In this document: one piece after another, positions 32,351 through 43,070 of the stretch
How positions within the stretch are numbered: position 1 is the first letter of the stretch
Layout: each line of letters starts with the position of its first letter
Source of the DNA: Athripsodes cinereus
Lineage: Eukaryota; Arthropoda; Insecta; Trichoptera; Leptoceridae
NCBI GenBank assembly: GCA_947579605.1
Contig: OX388327.1
Location: forward strand, 9,473,122-9,537,121
Length of the DNA: 64,000 bases
Direction: 5' to 3'
Made by a program: the position numbers and the translations under genes
The notes under the pieces: generated by a model
Told to the model about the DNA's origin: nothing
The model's input: only the letters and a program-made list of their open reading frames with translations
Database searches by the model: none

Positions 32351-32683
32351 GTTGGTCGGAACATGTCGAAAACGTAGAAGTGTTAACCAGGGTAGGCGAA
32401 AAAAGGCAACTCCTTAAGAGAATCAGTCAACAACTAGCTAACTGGATTGGCTACAACATCAGGCACCCAAGACTGCTCATCACTATCGCGGAAGGTAGAA
32501 TCGAAGGCACAATTGGCAGAGGCCGACCAAGAGACGCTTATATGGACCAACTGGAGAGGGACATGCACTGTGGCTCATAAAGAGACTGGCTGAGAATAGG
32601 GAGGAGTCGAGAAGAAAATCCTAACTTGTTGCAGACCAATCCAATGGATTGTAGCTCATAATATATATATATATATATATATA
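32351..32683 (+). mobile_element. 5'-truncated RTE-like LINE copy
   Basis: From GGTTGGTCGGAACATGTCG to the AT tail. Encodes GWSEHVENVEVLTRVGEKR, QLANWIGYNIRHPRLL and GRGRPRDAYMDQLERDM in frame, then an 11 bp deletion after the GGCTCATA codons shifts the frame. Tail: ATAATATATATATATATA, a longer AT run than in the complete copy. Confidence 0.85.
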
Positions 32684-32689
32684 CCTACT

Positions 32690-33029
32690 TTAAGTATTCC
32701 GTGGAGTCCTCAGTAAAAAATTGGTCTCCCACTCGCTTCTGTAAGTTCTCCACTGCAAGTGTTCGTAAAAATCACAGAAATGACATTTTTAACGATACTT
32801 CAAATTTTCTAGATATTTTTAAAAATTTACTTAAACGACTATGTATCCTATTGTTACTTAAATTTCAAGTCTTGAACAATTCGTCAATGGTGTAGGTACC
32901 TACACCGAAATAATAATAGCGTGTTTTAAATTTACGTAACAATATAGGTAGGTAAGTACATAGTCATTCAAGTCAATTTAAAAAATGACATTATTAATAC
33001 CTTTAATTTAGCAGTAGGTAGTGTGGTAT
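32690..33029 (+). repeat. Family X, left part (target of an RTE copy)
   Basis: TTCCGTGGAGTCCTCAGTAA, TTGGTCTCCCACTCGCTTC, TGTAAGTTCTCC, TGCAAGTGTTCGTAAAAATC, with a diverged middle, and AATACCTTTAATTTAGCAG near 32995-33013. It is interrupted at 33030 by an RTE copy and continues at 33489. Confidence 0.6.
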
Positions 33030-33488
33030 ACTAAAGCCTTACTAAAGCCTTTGTATGGAGCATTCTGCTTTATGGTTGTGAGACATGGACCATCAGCAAG
33101 AGTGAAAGCGGACGGTTGGCGGCCTTTGAAATGTGGTGTTACAGACGCATGCTTAAGATCCATTGGTCGGAGCACGTCGAAAACGAAGAAGTATTAACCA
33201 GGGTAGGCGAAAAAAGGCAACTCCTTAAGAGAATCAGCCAACAACGAGCTAACTGGATTGGCCACAACATCAGGCACCCAGGACTACTCATCGCCATCGC
33301 GGAGGGTAAGACCGAGGGGACAAATAGCAGAGGCCGACCAAGAGACGCATATATGGACCAACTGAAGAGGGACATGAACTGTGGCTCATACGTAGAGCTG
33401 AAAAGACTGGCGGAGAATAGAGACGAATGGAGAAGAAAAACCAAACTCGTTGCAGACCAATCCAATGGATTGTAACTCATTATATATA
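33030..33488 (+). mobile_element. 5'-truncated RTE-like LINE copy inserted in family X, with 11 bp duplication
   Basis: Flanked by TAGTGTGGTAT (33019-33029 and 33489-33499). Content: KAFVWSILLYGCETWTISK, FEMWCYRRMLKIHWSEHVEN and so on to VADQSNGL and the TAA, with the AT tail. About 97 percent identical by eye to the complete copy over the first 165 bp, so recent. The 5' end repeats ACTAAAGCCTT twice, a typical small filler at a truncation point. Open to its natural stop (TAA near 33473) but lacks the catalytic domains. Confidence 0.9.
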
Positions 33489-33499
33489 TATAGTGTGGT

Positions 33500-33530
33500 A
33501 TGCCACTCATCTTGAATGTTTATTATTTAT
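33500..33530 (+). repeat. Family X, continuation right of the RTE insertion
   Basis: CCACTCATCTTGAATG matches the X core CCACCCATCCTGAATG. Confidence 0.6.
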
Positions 33531-33654
33531 TCATTAGTTACTGTAAATTGATTATGAACAATTATTTAAATAAATACATTCAAACAATCAATAAACAGAT
33601 GGCGATTTTATCGCAAAAGAGACCCTTCCAATCATCCCAAATTTGCATTATACC

Positions 33655-33898
33655 TATTACATGCAGTTAGTCCGCTGGTTATCCGTGGAGCACCCGGCAA
33701 ATAATTGGTCTGGTCTCCCACTCTCTTTCGTAAGTTTTCGATTGTCCTGTAAAAAGCATGTGTTCGATAAAAAGGACATTTTATTCTGAATGTCTTAATT
33801 TTTTGTTGGCACGGAGAGGTCGGGCGGCATATTTGTTACATGTAATTGGTCTGCTGGCTACCGCACTTGTGGGATGTGCCAAGATGGAATAGTATTAG
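33655..33898 (+). repeat. Family X retroposon, nearly full length
   Basis: A small 3' fragment (GCAGTTAGTCCGCTGGTTA at 33664) is followed directly by a new 5' end (TCCGTGGAGCACCCGGCAAA). Then TCTCCCACTCTCTTTCG, TGAATGTCTTAATTTTTTG, GGCACGGAGAGG, CTGCTGGCTACCGCACTTG and TGGGATGTGCC, with a TAGTATTAGTAT tail. The central region (AATTCAGCGATGAGG) is deleted. Confidence 0.8.
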
Positions 33899-34067
33899 TA
33901 TATAATATGTATCCTACTTACCTTGGTGGGTATATAATAAATAGCATTTCTATGAGTAGGTTCGTCGCTTTAGGTACTAAATGTTTGGAACTCTTCGATA
34001 GATGACTGCGGATTTTGTGGAGAGCTTGTAGAAAATATTACACATATTATGTAGGTATGTAGCAGCG

Positions 34068-34147
34068 CCGGGACTAGACTTTTTATTTTGTCCATGCTTT
34101 CGTAATGAAAATTATAATTATTTGAACCTTTGGTAGAGAAATAAAGT
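34068..34147 (+). repeat. Repeat S, copy 1
   Basis: GCAGCGCCGGGACTAGACTT, TTTATTTTGTCCATGCTTTC and GTAATGAA. Similar sequence at 56192 and, inverted, at 58688. Unclassified. Confidence 0.5.
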
Positions 34148-34688
34148 AAACACTCAACTTTTCAAAATTCTACCCTCCGCTGATTATATATATTGGGAAT
34201 TTGTTTTATCGTTTTTGTATCGAAACTTTAAACTGGATCAAGTAATTATTTCGCAGCTGTAAAAGCACGTCATTGTGTGCATGCGGTGATTTTTGCATGT
34301 ATGGAAGGCACTACACTGGTATATTCCATCTGACAGTAGGTACATACATAAGACAAGATGGTAAGCGCGCAAGTAGAGAGAGAGATAGAGAGAGAGACAA
34401 TGCTGCTTCACCTCAGGAAGTCTTGTTAACCTTCGCTTCCACCATCATTTTTCATTCTGTCCATACACCTTACCTACCTATAGATACGTAATACACCTAT
34501 CTACTAAGTATATAGGTAGGTATATTTTAGTTAGAATGATTATCATTAGTGTTATTATTATTATTATTACTAGCTCTGTACACATTTATACCTAATGATA
34601 ATTATAATAAAGTTGTAACGAAAGTCTGTATGCTACAGTTAGTGTTATAGTTACAGATAATCAAATAACTAACTCTCTATCTTTCTAC
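34148..34688. other. Non-coding, no clear feature
   Basis: Contains a GAGAGAGATAGAGAGAGAGA run (34375-34398) and TAGGTACATACATA motifs. No gene. Confidence 0.4.
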
Positions 34689-34689
34689 C

Positions 34690-34970
34690 TAAATCATCAC
34701 CATACTTTTCTACAAGTAGAATATCCAAATACATAGACTGGACACTCTTCTTTTGGATAATATTCAATACATACAAGTTGTCCTGTCCAATCCATAAAAA
34801 TACACACAAAAAATACAACAGACAGTTAGGATAAGTGGAATACCTACCTCATCGTTGAATAGAAGACATCTTAGAGTCAAGCAATGAAGAGATCTTTCAC
34901 TTTTTTCTGTAACATTTTGAATGTACTGTGAAAGACATGCATTTGTAAAACAATTAACGCGTCACTTGTA
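34690..34970 (-). repeat. Family X fragments, degraded, in both orientations
   Basis: 34690-34870 reads as inverted X (TCTACAAGTAGAATATCC, GTTGTCCTGTCCAATCC, ACCTCATCGTTGAATAGAAG). 34880-34960 resembles forward X (CAATGAAGAGATCTTTCAC, TTTTCTGTAAC, ACTGTGAAAGACATGC). Both are diverged. Confidence 0.5.
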
Positions 34971-35019
34971 ATTGGTTAATCTGCTATCTAATGGAATAAG
35001 TCACTTTTTAATGTGGAAG

Positions 35020-35132
35020 CTCTGCCTTTTTTTTAGAAAATATATAGGTATCTGGGTTTTTGTTATGAATCCAAAAACAACTTTATACACCTTTCACAGT
35101 AAGCTAAAAGTTTGTGTCGTGAATGGGGAGCT
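35020..35132 (-). repeat. SINE family Y, 3' part
   Basis: Plus-strand TATCTGGGTTTTTGTTATG, ACACCTTTCACAGTAAGCT and AAAAGTTTGTGTCGTGAATG match the inverted Y body. The tRNA head is missing. Confidence 0.65.
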
Positions 35133-35239
35133 ATCGAGCAATTTCAAGAAAAAAGTAAAGGAAAACCTTCAAAATATCTATGATATTAAACAAAGATGCT
35201 TGGTTTTAAATGTAACTTACCGATTTTTTTAAAGAATTA

Positions 35240-35820
35240 AGGAACTATTAAGCTGACCAAACTTTGAACAATGTCAATTATAACTAGGAAACACATATAG
35301 CGATAGTAACAATTTGGAGGGCACGTATCGTCTTAGAATAAAAAAAAATATTATAACAACATACGGCGCGAGACTTATACATTTTAATGAATGGTTCAAT
35401 AGACAACAAAACACAGACAGTCAAGTTTTTTAAAATGATTTTTAAACGATTGAACGATGAGCAACAGTTAATAAAATAATGTCAAATGGATACAATAGTA
35501 TTTTGAAATTCCCAAAGACAAGCAACGTCGGATATTAAGCTTTATAATTACATAATATAACTTGTCTTGCAAAGTGTAATACATAAAACCTAGTTGTTTG
35601 TTCGCAGTCCAAGTAATTAAACATAGACAATACCTATTATATATGTACATAGACAGAGAAATTGTAAGCAACTTTATACTTATAGGTATACCTGAATATA
35701 ATATATAAAATGCACGTACCTTCATATCTATTAGGTAGGTACCACTTCTCCAACTCTTCTAAGTTCAAGTATTGAAAAAGGCAGAGTTGGTCATCGGTCA
35801 TTAATGATTAAAGGGGTAAA
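35240..35820. other. Non-coding, AT-rich
   Basis: No gene or repeat recognised. Confidence 0.45.
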
Positions 35821-36025
35821 GAATTAACGGTCAATTTCTACTATAGGTTATCCAGTAGTATCCATTACGAAAATATATATTGATGATTATAGTTGAGTTT
35901 ATTGTTATTATCTTTCACTGTATACCGTAACAAGATAGAAACCATATGGGGGCGAGGGGATGTATCTTGTCCAGTGATTGCAATATTATTTAAATGCAGA
36001 ATTGTACCATTTCAACTATGTAGTT

Positions 36026-37556
36026 ATTTTTTTAATAATATATATATAATCTTTATTTCACAATTTATACATAGAATTACAATTTACATTTATCAAATCA
36101 CATATAAAGATATATTCATAAAACTGCAACCAATGAACGAAGCCCGTTAAGTCATTGAAATGACTTGTCAACAGGCTCCGCTCATCTCCACATCCAGCTT
36201 ATAACTAAAAAAAGTTAAATACAACTATATTAATCCTATAAATGCCCACAAATCTATTTAACACTCACACTACAGTTATAATGTACATATTTCTATTTTT
36301 TCTGAGCCAATTCTTAAATAATAATTTTAATTTTCCAATTTTGTCACACTTTTTTATGCAGAGTGGCAGCGAATTGAATAACTTGGGAACCAAGCACTCC
36401 AGAGTGCGATCACCATACTTATTGTTGGTTTTAGGTATTTTTAAGCCTTCATTTTTTGTGAACCGTGTATTATGAATACCTATGTATTAACCTCTTTTTA
36501 AATTTATTGTCCCGAAAATTCTCCATACCCAATTTATAACAAAAAATAGCCCTAATAGTTAGCAATTTCAACTCTCCAAAATATTTATACGCATCAAAAT
36601 GTCTATTTGGTCCTGGCATATAGTCAGAGATTAACCTAATTATGGAATTCTGCTTGTTTTGAACTTTTTTTAGGTTTGTTTGTGTCGTCTTACCCCAAGC
36701 AGACAAACCGTATCTTATAACTGACTCCGCCAAAGATCTGTATATGATTTTAAGAACAGATTTTGGAACAAAAAAAATTATTCTATACAACCTACCCAAA
36801 ATGGAGTACAATCTGTTACACACTTTCTTAACCTGACTATCCCATTTAAAGAAGCAATCAATATCAATACCTAGGTATGTATATTCCCCAACCAACTCAA
36901 TGGCATCGCAATCACAGTGATTCTCAACATTTCGATGGACGCATTGCACATTATGAGATTTAACCGTTGGACTACTATTCACGACTGTGTGTGGGGTTCT
37001 TATATGCATGACTTTCGTCTTCTTTGCATTAATAGTTAACCCAAAATCGTGCGACCATTTAATCAACGTATTGTAGTCCTCCTGCAAGTATTCATTCGCC
37101 ATACCCTGGTCAATATGTGACACCACCAATGCCGTGTCATCGGCGTATATAAAATGTTTTACATGTTTAAATATATTTTTTAGCATGGAGACATATATTA
37201 AATATAGTGTAGGTCCTAAAATTGATCCCTGCGGTACACCTGCTTTGATATCCTTTTTTACACTCAGTTTATCACCTATACGTATCATGAAAGTTCTTTC
37301 CGTTAAGTAATTTTTAAATAATTTCAGCAGATTTCCCCCAATTCCAATCATCTCTAGTACCCCAATTAGTTTTTCATGATCAATTGTGTCAAACGCCTTG
37401 GAATAATCTATAAAAATCACCAAAACATGTCTCCTTTTATTCAGTTCCTCATTAACAAAATCACTAAAATCTCTTAGAAGAATTTCAGTCCCCTTATTTC
37501 TTTGATAACCGTATTGAGCTGGATCAATTAGATTAAATTTACGTAAATTTTAAATT
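36026..37556 (-). mobile_element. 5'-truncated CR1/Jockey-like LINE nested in the TIR element
   Basis: Reads on the minus strand from a partial reverse transcriptase to an untranslated end with AATAAAG followed by ATTATATATATATTATTAA. Flanks TATGTAGTT (36017-36025) and TACGTAGTT (37557-37565) could be a target duplication with one mismatch. The truncation point abuts a palindromic ACGTAAATTT region at 37541-37562. Confidence 0.75.
36265..37549 (-). pseudogene. Reverse transcriptase pseudogene (CR1/Jockey superfamily)
   Basis: The frame starts without an ATG at about 37549 (QYGYQRNKGTEILLRDFSDF). It continues with VIFIDYSKAFDTIDH (motif A), AGVPQGSILGPTLYLIYV (motif B), FIYADDTALVV (catalytic YADD), then INAKKTKVMHI, YTYLGIDID and RYGLSAWGK to HRYS and a stop at 36470. 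A one-base shift near 36475-36480 opens the next frame (HNTRFTKNEGLKIPKT, PKLFNSLPLCIKK, LLFKNWLRKN), which runs to a natural TGA at 36265. So the copy has lost its N-terminal half and carries one visible frameshift. The PQGSILGP motif and LFNSLP end place it in the CR1/Jockey superfamily. It is not related to the RTE copies. Confidence 0.85.
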
Positions 37557-37756
37557 TACGTAGTTGAATATTAGATCATTATATAAATATAACTTGTACC
37601 CCACTTTCAGCTCATATATTTTTTTTTGGATGCCCTATGATATCACGTTACAGTGTACAGTGAAAGATAATAACAATAAACACAACTATGATCATCAATA
37701 TATATTTTCTAACTGGATACTGTTGGATAACCTATAGTAGAAATTGACCGAATTAA

Positions 37757-37980
37757 CTTCTTCAAAATTGTGATTCAATTTAAGGATTAATCCATTTTTA
37801 TAAGTTACAGTTACTCGCCCATTGCACAAATTTATTTGTTCAGTAAAAATGTTGTCATGTTGTTTTTCTAATGTTAATTTTTTGTGCAATAAAGATTTTT
37901 ATTATTACAATTACAATTAGGTAATTTCAGAGAACTGGAAGTAACGGCGATAATTATTTTAAAGAAAGTTTGTTTAATTA
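37757..37980. other. Non-coding, AT-rich
   Basis: No gene; the short open frames are not credible. Confidence 0.45.
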
Positions 37981-37985
37981 TCCTT

Positions 37986-38100
37986 TGAGTTTCCAGCAAT
38001 GAATAGGTCATCCACTCTTTTCTGAAAGTGTTTGAGTGTCCTGTATGGAGGTGATCGTAAAACATCATGTTTAAGAATAAAATCTCCACTTCAGGGGTGA
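37986..38100 (+). repeat. Family X, 5' part
   Basis: CAGCAATGAATAGGTCATCC, ACTCTTTTCTGAAAG, TTTGAGTGTCCTGTATGG and GGTGATCGTAAAACATCATG. Confidence 0.65.
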
Positions 38101-38194
38101 GGTGAGGTGACCCGCAAAAAGGTGAGTTTTCAGCTTCTTTCTGAAGCCCCTATAAATATCTATAGAGTATAGAAAACATGTAGGTATACAACGG

Positions 38195-38275
38195 GCAGTT
38201 AGTCAACTGGTTCCCCCACTTTTGGTAAATGCTATAATTGTATTTCCATGCTATATGGTAAATGCTATAATTGTA
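38195..38275 (+). repeat. Short local duplication beside family X
   Basis: GGTAAATGCTATAATTGTA occurs twice (about 38224-38242 and 38257-38275), next to an X 3' relic (GGGCAGTTAGTCAACTGG). The second copy holds the X target duplication. Confidence 0.6.
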
Positions 38276-38524
38276 ATCCCGTGGAGCACCCGGTAAAGAA
38301 TTGGTCTCCCACTCTTCTCCATAAGTTTTCGAGTGTCCTGTAAAAGGCAGGTGTTCGAAAAATAAGACATTTTACATCTTAAATTCAGCGATGAGGTTTG
38401 CCACCCATCCTGAATGTCTTGATTTTATATTGGCACGGAGAAGACAGCTTGCATTTTTTATATGCAGCTAGTCTGCTGGCTACCCCACTTGTGGGGATAT
38501 GTCGTGATAGTATAGTAGTAGTAG
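38276..38524 (+). mobile_element. Family X retroposon, full length with target duplication
   Basis: 249 bp flanked by TATAATTGTA (38266-38275 and 38525-38534). Order: CCCGTGGAGCACCCGGTAAA, TCTCCCACTCTTCTCC, TTTTCGAGTGTCCTGTAAAA, AATAAGACATTTTACATC, ATTCAGCGATGAGG, GCCACCCATCCTGAATGTC, GGCACGGAGAAGACAG, CTGCTGGCTACCCCACTTGT and a TAGTAGTAGTA tail. No ORF and no clear tRNA-type promoter boxes; several T4 runs are inside. About 97 percent identical by eye to the copy at 47262. Confidence 0.88.
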
Positions 38525-38552
38525 TATAATTGTATAGATCAATCAATCGCCC

Positions 38553-38700
38553 TCCAAAATTCTTCCCGAAAGTGCAAGGCAGGAACCAGCTTCCTCCGTT
38601 CAAATCGTTTTTGCATCAGTCGAGCCACCTCTTTTCACGACATTCTCAGCGCTCTACTGATATCGATGTAATAGAAACGGTGTATTATAAAAGAGGGAGG
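38553..38700 (+). repeat. Unclassified dispersed repeat U, copy 2
   Basis: Homologous to 2570-2712 (GTGCAAGGCAGGAACCAGC, CGAGCCACCTCTTTTC, GACATTCTCAGCGCTCTAC, AACGGTGTATTATAAAAG). Confidence 0.55.
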
Positions 38701-38779
38701 TCCGGACCATCAGTGTCGGAAGAAAAACAAGTACCTACTGTTTATGACCAACTATCATCGAAGAATAAATAAATAAATA

Positions 38780-39815
38780 CTATAATTATTGTTTTTTTTT
38801 ATATATATATTGGATATATCGGTAGGCCAGTAGGTACATACTATTTTGTCACACTAAATTCTTTACGGACTAGACGGAGAGACATTATTTTACGTAAATA
38901 CGCTTGTCATTATTATACTATATTGTCTATTATTTATTTCATTTTCTACACTTCCATCACGTCCATTTACATTTCGTCATGCATGCTCGTTGATTCCTTT
39001 TACTTTTTAATCAAAACACGTCCGTCCTTGTGACTATATATTTGACACTCTATATTCTTTTACTTTTATGTATATTAGCAAGCATTGTTAGTTTTAAAAT
39101 GGCAATTTAAATAATGTATGCATAATTTGTAAAGGTATCACTGTCAAAGATTCAATTTCTAACAAGTACCCACACAATTGCTTGTACCTTTGTAATATAA
39201 TTCAGACACAAATACATATTTATCTTATTCTGTCCAGAAATATTTATTTATTCAAACATACACGGCAATAAGCCTTTTACATGTTAAAAAAATTCAAAAT
39301 ACATACATAGACACAACAATGACAAATCAATAGTTATGTAAAATAATTTATGGTGTCGAAGATCAAACAGTAATCAGAGAATCCACAATAACAATTGAAA
39401 TAACAAAAAAAAGAAGTAAAAAATATCATTATAAAATCAATAGGTATATTATAAATACGATCAATGGAATAGGAATTTTAAAATTATTCAATAAATGAAA
39501 ATATCAAAAGTGATCATTTAAGTCAGCCTAAAGCCAATTCGTAAACATTGGGACGCCATTGTTTGTATGAAAAGTTGTCAATTTTAGTTCACCCACCTAC
39601 CTATTACAATATCATCCACTGCTGACGTGGTCATAAGTTTGATGGAAGAGTATGGATATATTCCACCGGAAGATTTTGAGAAAGAATTTTGCTGACGACT
39701 ATTCATGTTACAAGAATATTGATGACTGTAAGGTTGTTTTAAGATATATTTGGTTTTGTTGTAAAACTAGATTCATCTATGACTAAGATCAGCTATCTCT
39801 AAAAATATTGATATA
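38780..39815. other. Non-coding, AT-rich
   Basis: No gene recognised. A short frame near 39617-39690 (DVVISLMEEYGYIPPEDFEK) looks coding-like, but it is brief and without a recognised domain. Confidence 0.4.
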
Positions 39816-39819
39816 TTTT

Positions 39820-39946
39820 GAGTTCGTCGGTAGCCTGGAGGTAGAGTCTCGGCCTCTTGAACAAGGGGTCCGCGGTTCGATCCTAGGTGCCGGCAAACTC
39901 CCCTTTCATGTATTTGGGTTTATAACAACCCAGATATATCTTTTTT

Positions 39947-39965
<19 letters not shown>
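39820..39965 (+). mobile_element. tRNA-derived SINE family Y, best copy
   Basis: The tRNA-like head runs from 39820. The A-box-like TAGCCTGGAGG is at 39831, the B box GGTTCGATCC at 39874-39883, about 43 bases apart as in tRNA genes. Between them is AGAGTCTCGGCCTCTTGAAC. Then AGGTGCCGGCAAACTCCCC, a shortened body and ACCCAGATATATC with T6 and an A-tract tail. It is not a tRNA gene: the acceptor stem does not close and the body continues. Relatives at 4568, 27889, 35020, 43071 and 50531. Confidence 0.85.
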
Positions 39966-39977
<12 letters not shown>

Positions 39978-41782
39978 AGATCCTATACATGTAAAATTAG
40001 AGCTATAAGCTATTCTAATGTAAAAATACAAAAGCAATATAAACTTTAGAAAGAATTATGTCTACTAACAGAAAATCGCTATAAATTATAGTAATTATCG
40101 TTGAAAATTACGTATTCTACAATATATCACCATAATTCATATTGAAACAAAAAATAACAAAAGAATAATAAAGAAATAAAAGAAGGAGATGAAAAAAACA
40201 AAAAAATCACGCCTCGATCTTGACAAATGTATTCATCAATTTGTAAGCCCTCCTGTGGACTTGTACAGGCTTCGACATAGCCGAGACTATAACTCATTTC
40301 ATCCGCGGTCCTAGGACTGTATAGGTATTATAATTATTATCTTACGTATGTTGTACCTATGGACCTTGTTACTTGACGTAACACTAACGTATAAATTTAG
40401 TTAGGAACTCACCAATATATTTTGTGAACATACCTCTCTGATACGATTTTATAAATTGTGCAATTCATTGTACAATAATTTGCATGTATTCATGATAAAT
40501 GAAAGCAGTTTAGCATATACATACCTTGACATTAATTTTGTCATATTATTATGCTTTTTTTGATAGATAATTACGATCGTTCATTTTAAAAATATTTTTT
40601 TTAGGTTCGTTGCCTATTTTTATAGCTGTCTTTCAAAGAAAAAGAATATAAGAAATATTAATTATTTTCCTCGTGATATACTAAACACTACAAAACATTT
40701 CTTATTTCGGTTTGTTGAGTTTTCTTCACAATTTCACTGTATTACGTTAATACACAAATCGCAGCGTAAAGAAAAAAAAATGTAATCTTATAAATATTAT
40801 CTTTTATTGAGCACATATCTAAATATTTAGTGAAATAATTACAAATTAAGTAGGCGAATTTGCCATATGACAAATTTTTAATTCATGCAAGCATAAATAA
40901 TAGAAAACTAGTGCTTTTTTATAGGTTTAGAGGCATATTTGGCTTCTAAGGTTTATTTCAATCCAGATACTTTTTTTTATTGAAATATATTCAGTAATGA
41001 TTTAATTATAGTCAAATTACGTTTGTAAAATGTTTATAATACATGTTTTCATACAATGCTGCATCGTGTCAAACAGGCATAACTTACAACTGGATAATCT
41101 GAACAATGTTTGTATGTCTGTTCATATGTTGTTATTATATCCAGAACCGTGCAAATGAGTTACCAGGGGTTCTCCGGACAATGGTAATCACAGCGTAATA
41201 ACACGATCTCAAGGGTTACATTCAATAAATAATATTGCACTGTGTGCTTGTATGTATGTTTGTACATATACCTATATTGTAGGTACCTATATAATATAGT
41301 ATCTGTTTGCATCTATATGTTGTTCCTGTGAATCGAAAGGGTGAATGATTATTGGTATTTAATTGATTGAAAATCATTCATTCATATTTTCTTAATGTTT
41401 TCAGTAGATTTTCGTTAAGGTATTTCATAGATATATGATACTGGCTGGGTCATGGTTTGAGAATGGTGGATGATGACAATTGTCTGAAAAGAGCACTGAT
41501 TTCTTTTTTATCCATAAGATTCCCGATGACTTGATGACCCTCCTTAACAATACACCGTTCATATGACAATTGTCAGATCATTAAAAATATGTTAGGTTTA
41601 GGGTGACTTAATTTCATAGCTGTGTTGTCGAGAGGAGGGTCAGAGGGTAATAAAAGTTGATTTGAAATTTGAATATAATACCTATTAGGTACATTTTAGG
41701 ATGATTTGGATATGTAGAGAGAATGAATACTTTTTTCTAAAAACATTAATCAGGATAAGAAACAAAGCCAAATATACCTCCT
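39966..41782. other. Non-coding, AT-rich, no clear feature
   Basis: Includes a possible LINE 3' relic at 40225-40310 (TTTGTAAGCCCTCCTGTGG, ACAGGCTTCGACATAGCCG). No gene. Confidence 0.4.
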
Positions 41783-41872
41783 CCAGTAAGCAATATTCTT
41801 GTGTTGTGTAAGTGGAGTATGTTGGCAGAGGGTTTAATTGAATCGAGAACTCTCGATTGAAAAAACAATTAC
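41783..41872 (-). repeat. SINE family Z fragment
   Basis: Plus-strand CAGTAAGCAATATTCTTGTG, TAAGTGGAGTATGTTGGCAG, AATTGAATCGAGAACTCTC match Z at 48605. The B box is degraded. Confidence 0.6.
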
Positions 41873-42870
41873 AGTTTTTAAAAGCACTTAAACGTATATA
41901 AAAATAAAGAAAATATATTACTATCGCGTTATACGTTGAAATAAATTATGTTAATCCACTCATATTTACGATAAAATCATCTCCTAATATCTCATTACGT
42001 CTGAATTTTTATTACTATTATTGTCTATGATCTGCCTCTATTGGACTCTCTCTATGGCCTACCTAGGTCTCTTGTAATTTAATGAATTCGATTTTCAAAT
42101 TTGAATTATCATATATGGAACATTTTCCCATGGGTTGAGACAGCGACGGATTGACAAAAAATCTTTATACCTAATTTTATCCGCACGCAATTATACAAGT
42201 AATACTAACATGTAGAAAATTATGTAGGTACTTATCTAAATAAATTTGTTCAACTTATTTGATCTTTTTAATTTTCACACTCAACTAAATAGTCCTTCAA
42301 CGCTCCTAAAAAAATGAGCACGACAAAAATTATTCTGTGCGTCAAATCACTCAGTATAGATCTGTAGTCTCTGTATTACAGTGAGATAGAGGATGCTCCT
42401 TGCTGAATCATATTTGAAAATGTCCAATGATAGTTGGACCAAAAAGAGTTATGAATAAATAAAAGCCTACTTTATCTTTTTCATAAGTATCTTTAATTTT
42501 TTCATTCCGCTTCTGTCTCCTCCTAAGTACCTACTGTATAAGGTTGGTTGCGTGTTGTGGCAACACTGATTGTATGTGTGTAGTTCTTAAAGAAAGGCAG
42601 ACCATAATACAGTATTCTGAGTGTGCACCTTACCACTGTGTTGTGTATCTGTATAGTAGAGTACCGCCAATTAGCGTGGACCCCCGTAGTGATCTCGTGT
42701 GATACTACATGCATGCCAACACCGAACATTATATCAAGCTACCAACATAACCATAACACAACATAAATTTAAAAATGGAATGCTCATACTGTAGGCATAC
42801 TTAAATGTCATAACTCTTTAAGGCGTCCTTGTAGTTATCATATCACAAAACGGCAATCAAAAGTTCTATA
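41873..42870. other. Non-coding, no clear feature
   Basis: AT-rich. Moderately GC patch at 42535-42730 with a 68-codon frame of no recognised content. Confidence 0.4.
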
Positions 42871-42871
42871 A

Positions 42872-43068
42872 CGATACGGCATATTCCTCAAGTGGTGTAG
42901 CCAGCAGACTAACAAACATGCATAATTAGAGTTCTCTGCGAGGCAATAAAAAATAAGACGTTAAGAATGGGGACATTATACCTCATCGCCGAACTGAAGA
43001 TGCAAAATGATTTATTTTTGATGTTTTACAGGACACTCGAAAGCTTACAGAAAAGAGTGGGAGTGGAT
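42872..43068 (-). repeat. Family X, nearly full length, next to SINE Y
   Basis: Plus-strand CGGCATATTCCTCAAGTGG, AGCCAGCAGACTAAC, TCTGCGAGGCAATAAAAAAT, ACCTCATCGCCGAACTGAAG, TTTTACAGGACACTCGAAAG and AAGAGTGGGAGTGGA, where SINE Y begins. Confidence 0.75.
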
Positions 43069-43070
43069 TT

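Larger units (their letters stand above)
35828..37750. mobile_element. TIR element (CGGTCAATTTC ends) split by a LINE
   Basis: Inverted repeats of about 100 bp: the left starts CGGTCAATTTCTACTATAGG at 35828, the right ends with its complement at 37750. They continue through GTTATCCA, ATATATATTGATGAT and TTTATTGTTATTATCTTTCA to around 35935 and 37640. AATTAA flanks both ends (35822-35827 and 37751-37756), a possible 6 bp target duplication. Without the LINE the element would be about 400 bp and nearly palindromic. No transposase is present, so it is non-autonomous. Superfamily not assigned. Confidence 0.75.

Noticed and set aside
33139..33510. 123-codon minus-strand frame
   Set aside because: Antisense shadow of the truncated RTE copy; the same shadow appears opposite the complete copy.
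36242..36475. 77-codon plus-strand frame
   Set aside because: Opposite the C-terminal region and 3' end of the LINE pseudogene.
35828..37750. Transposon carrying its own reverse transcriptase
   Set aside because: The LINE has its own truncated 5' end, tail and possible target duplication, so nesting is the simpler reading.
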